Shown here: positions 63,992-64,000 of the stretch, one piece after another
Position numbering within the stretch: position 1 is the stretch's first letter
Layout of the letters: each line of letters starts with the position of its first letter
Source of the DNA: Lachnospiraceae bacterium 28-4
GTDB taxonomy: Bacteria > Bacillota > Clostridia > Lachnospirales > Lachnospiraceae
Direction: 5' to 3'
DNA length: 64,000 nucleotides
NCBI GenBank assembly: GCA_000403275.2
Contig: KE159600.1
Span: 703,708-767,707, forward strand
Notes under the pieces: model-generated
Databases searched by the model: none
What the model was told of the DNA's origin: nothing
Seen by the model: the letters and a program-made list of their open reading frames with translations, nothing else
Position numbers and translations under genes: made by a program

Positions 63992-64000
63992 GAAGTACTT

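Overview
The first 7.3 kb are visibly AT-rich and have the layout of a low-GC Clostridia chromosome, most likely Lachnospiraceae. They hold a DegS/DegU-like two-component pair, two perfect parS sites, parA (soj), parB (spo0J), a DUF4446 membrane protein, an HD-GYP protein, serS, a DUF3881 protein (a family I associate with Lachnospiraceae) and tRNA-Arg(CCT). A chromosomal parABS locus usually lies near oriC, so the island that follows sits near the replication origin. The species cannot be named from this window.

A tyrosine-recombinase island is inserted at the 3' end of tRNA-Arg. Int and a small Xis-like protein lie just inside the left junction. A 116-bp near-perfect copy of the tRNA 3' half plus its terminator recurs at 57041-57156, which puts the island at about 49.8 kb (7334-57156). 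TGCTAAT repeats, probable Int arm sites, occur inside both ends. I see no relaxase, coupling protein or type IV secretion genes. The island is a patchwork of small-molecule sensing and detoxification genes: AraC, MerR and TetR regulators (three fused to GyrI-like domains, a fourth AraC of the same type, and a stand-alone GyrI protein), ABC exporters, an MFS pump, a rifampicin-phosphotransferase-like dikinase, VOC, PPOX, DUF3795, TrmO, GNAT, EFR1 and SRPBCC proteins. Many genes are broken by nonsense codons, one-base frameshifts or internal deletions, and several segments are present twice, once whole and once truncated.

Within the island, a smaller element of about 8.5 kb (35660-44141) interrupts a GNAT acetyltransferase gene. 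It carries Tn916-like HTH_16 and sigma genes, a cysteine-rich KTR protein, an ABC exporter pair under a TetR regulator, TnpW and a large serine recombinase. Removing it between two CG dinucleotides restores the acetyltransferase frame exactly, but its recombinase has an internal deletion and frameshift. Upstream of tnpW is an iteron-like cluster of a TTATCCCGACTTTT-type motif.

Next to int, a strong promoter drives a short RNA that folds as a three-way junction and is followed by two intrinsic terminators. Downstream lie two cysteine-rich genes; the larger product ends in a sliding-clamp-binding motif. This leader and operon is the best candidate here for an undescribed system.

Right of the island (57.2-64 kb) are a DUF1697 protein, a truncated duplicate of an internal island segment, a lipoprotein, an ECF-like sigma factor, a DUF2461 protein, a second copy of the 2,074-bp IS1182-type element in inverted orientation relative to the copy in the island, and a cytidylate-kinase-like protein. 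The two IS copies bracket the right attachment site.
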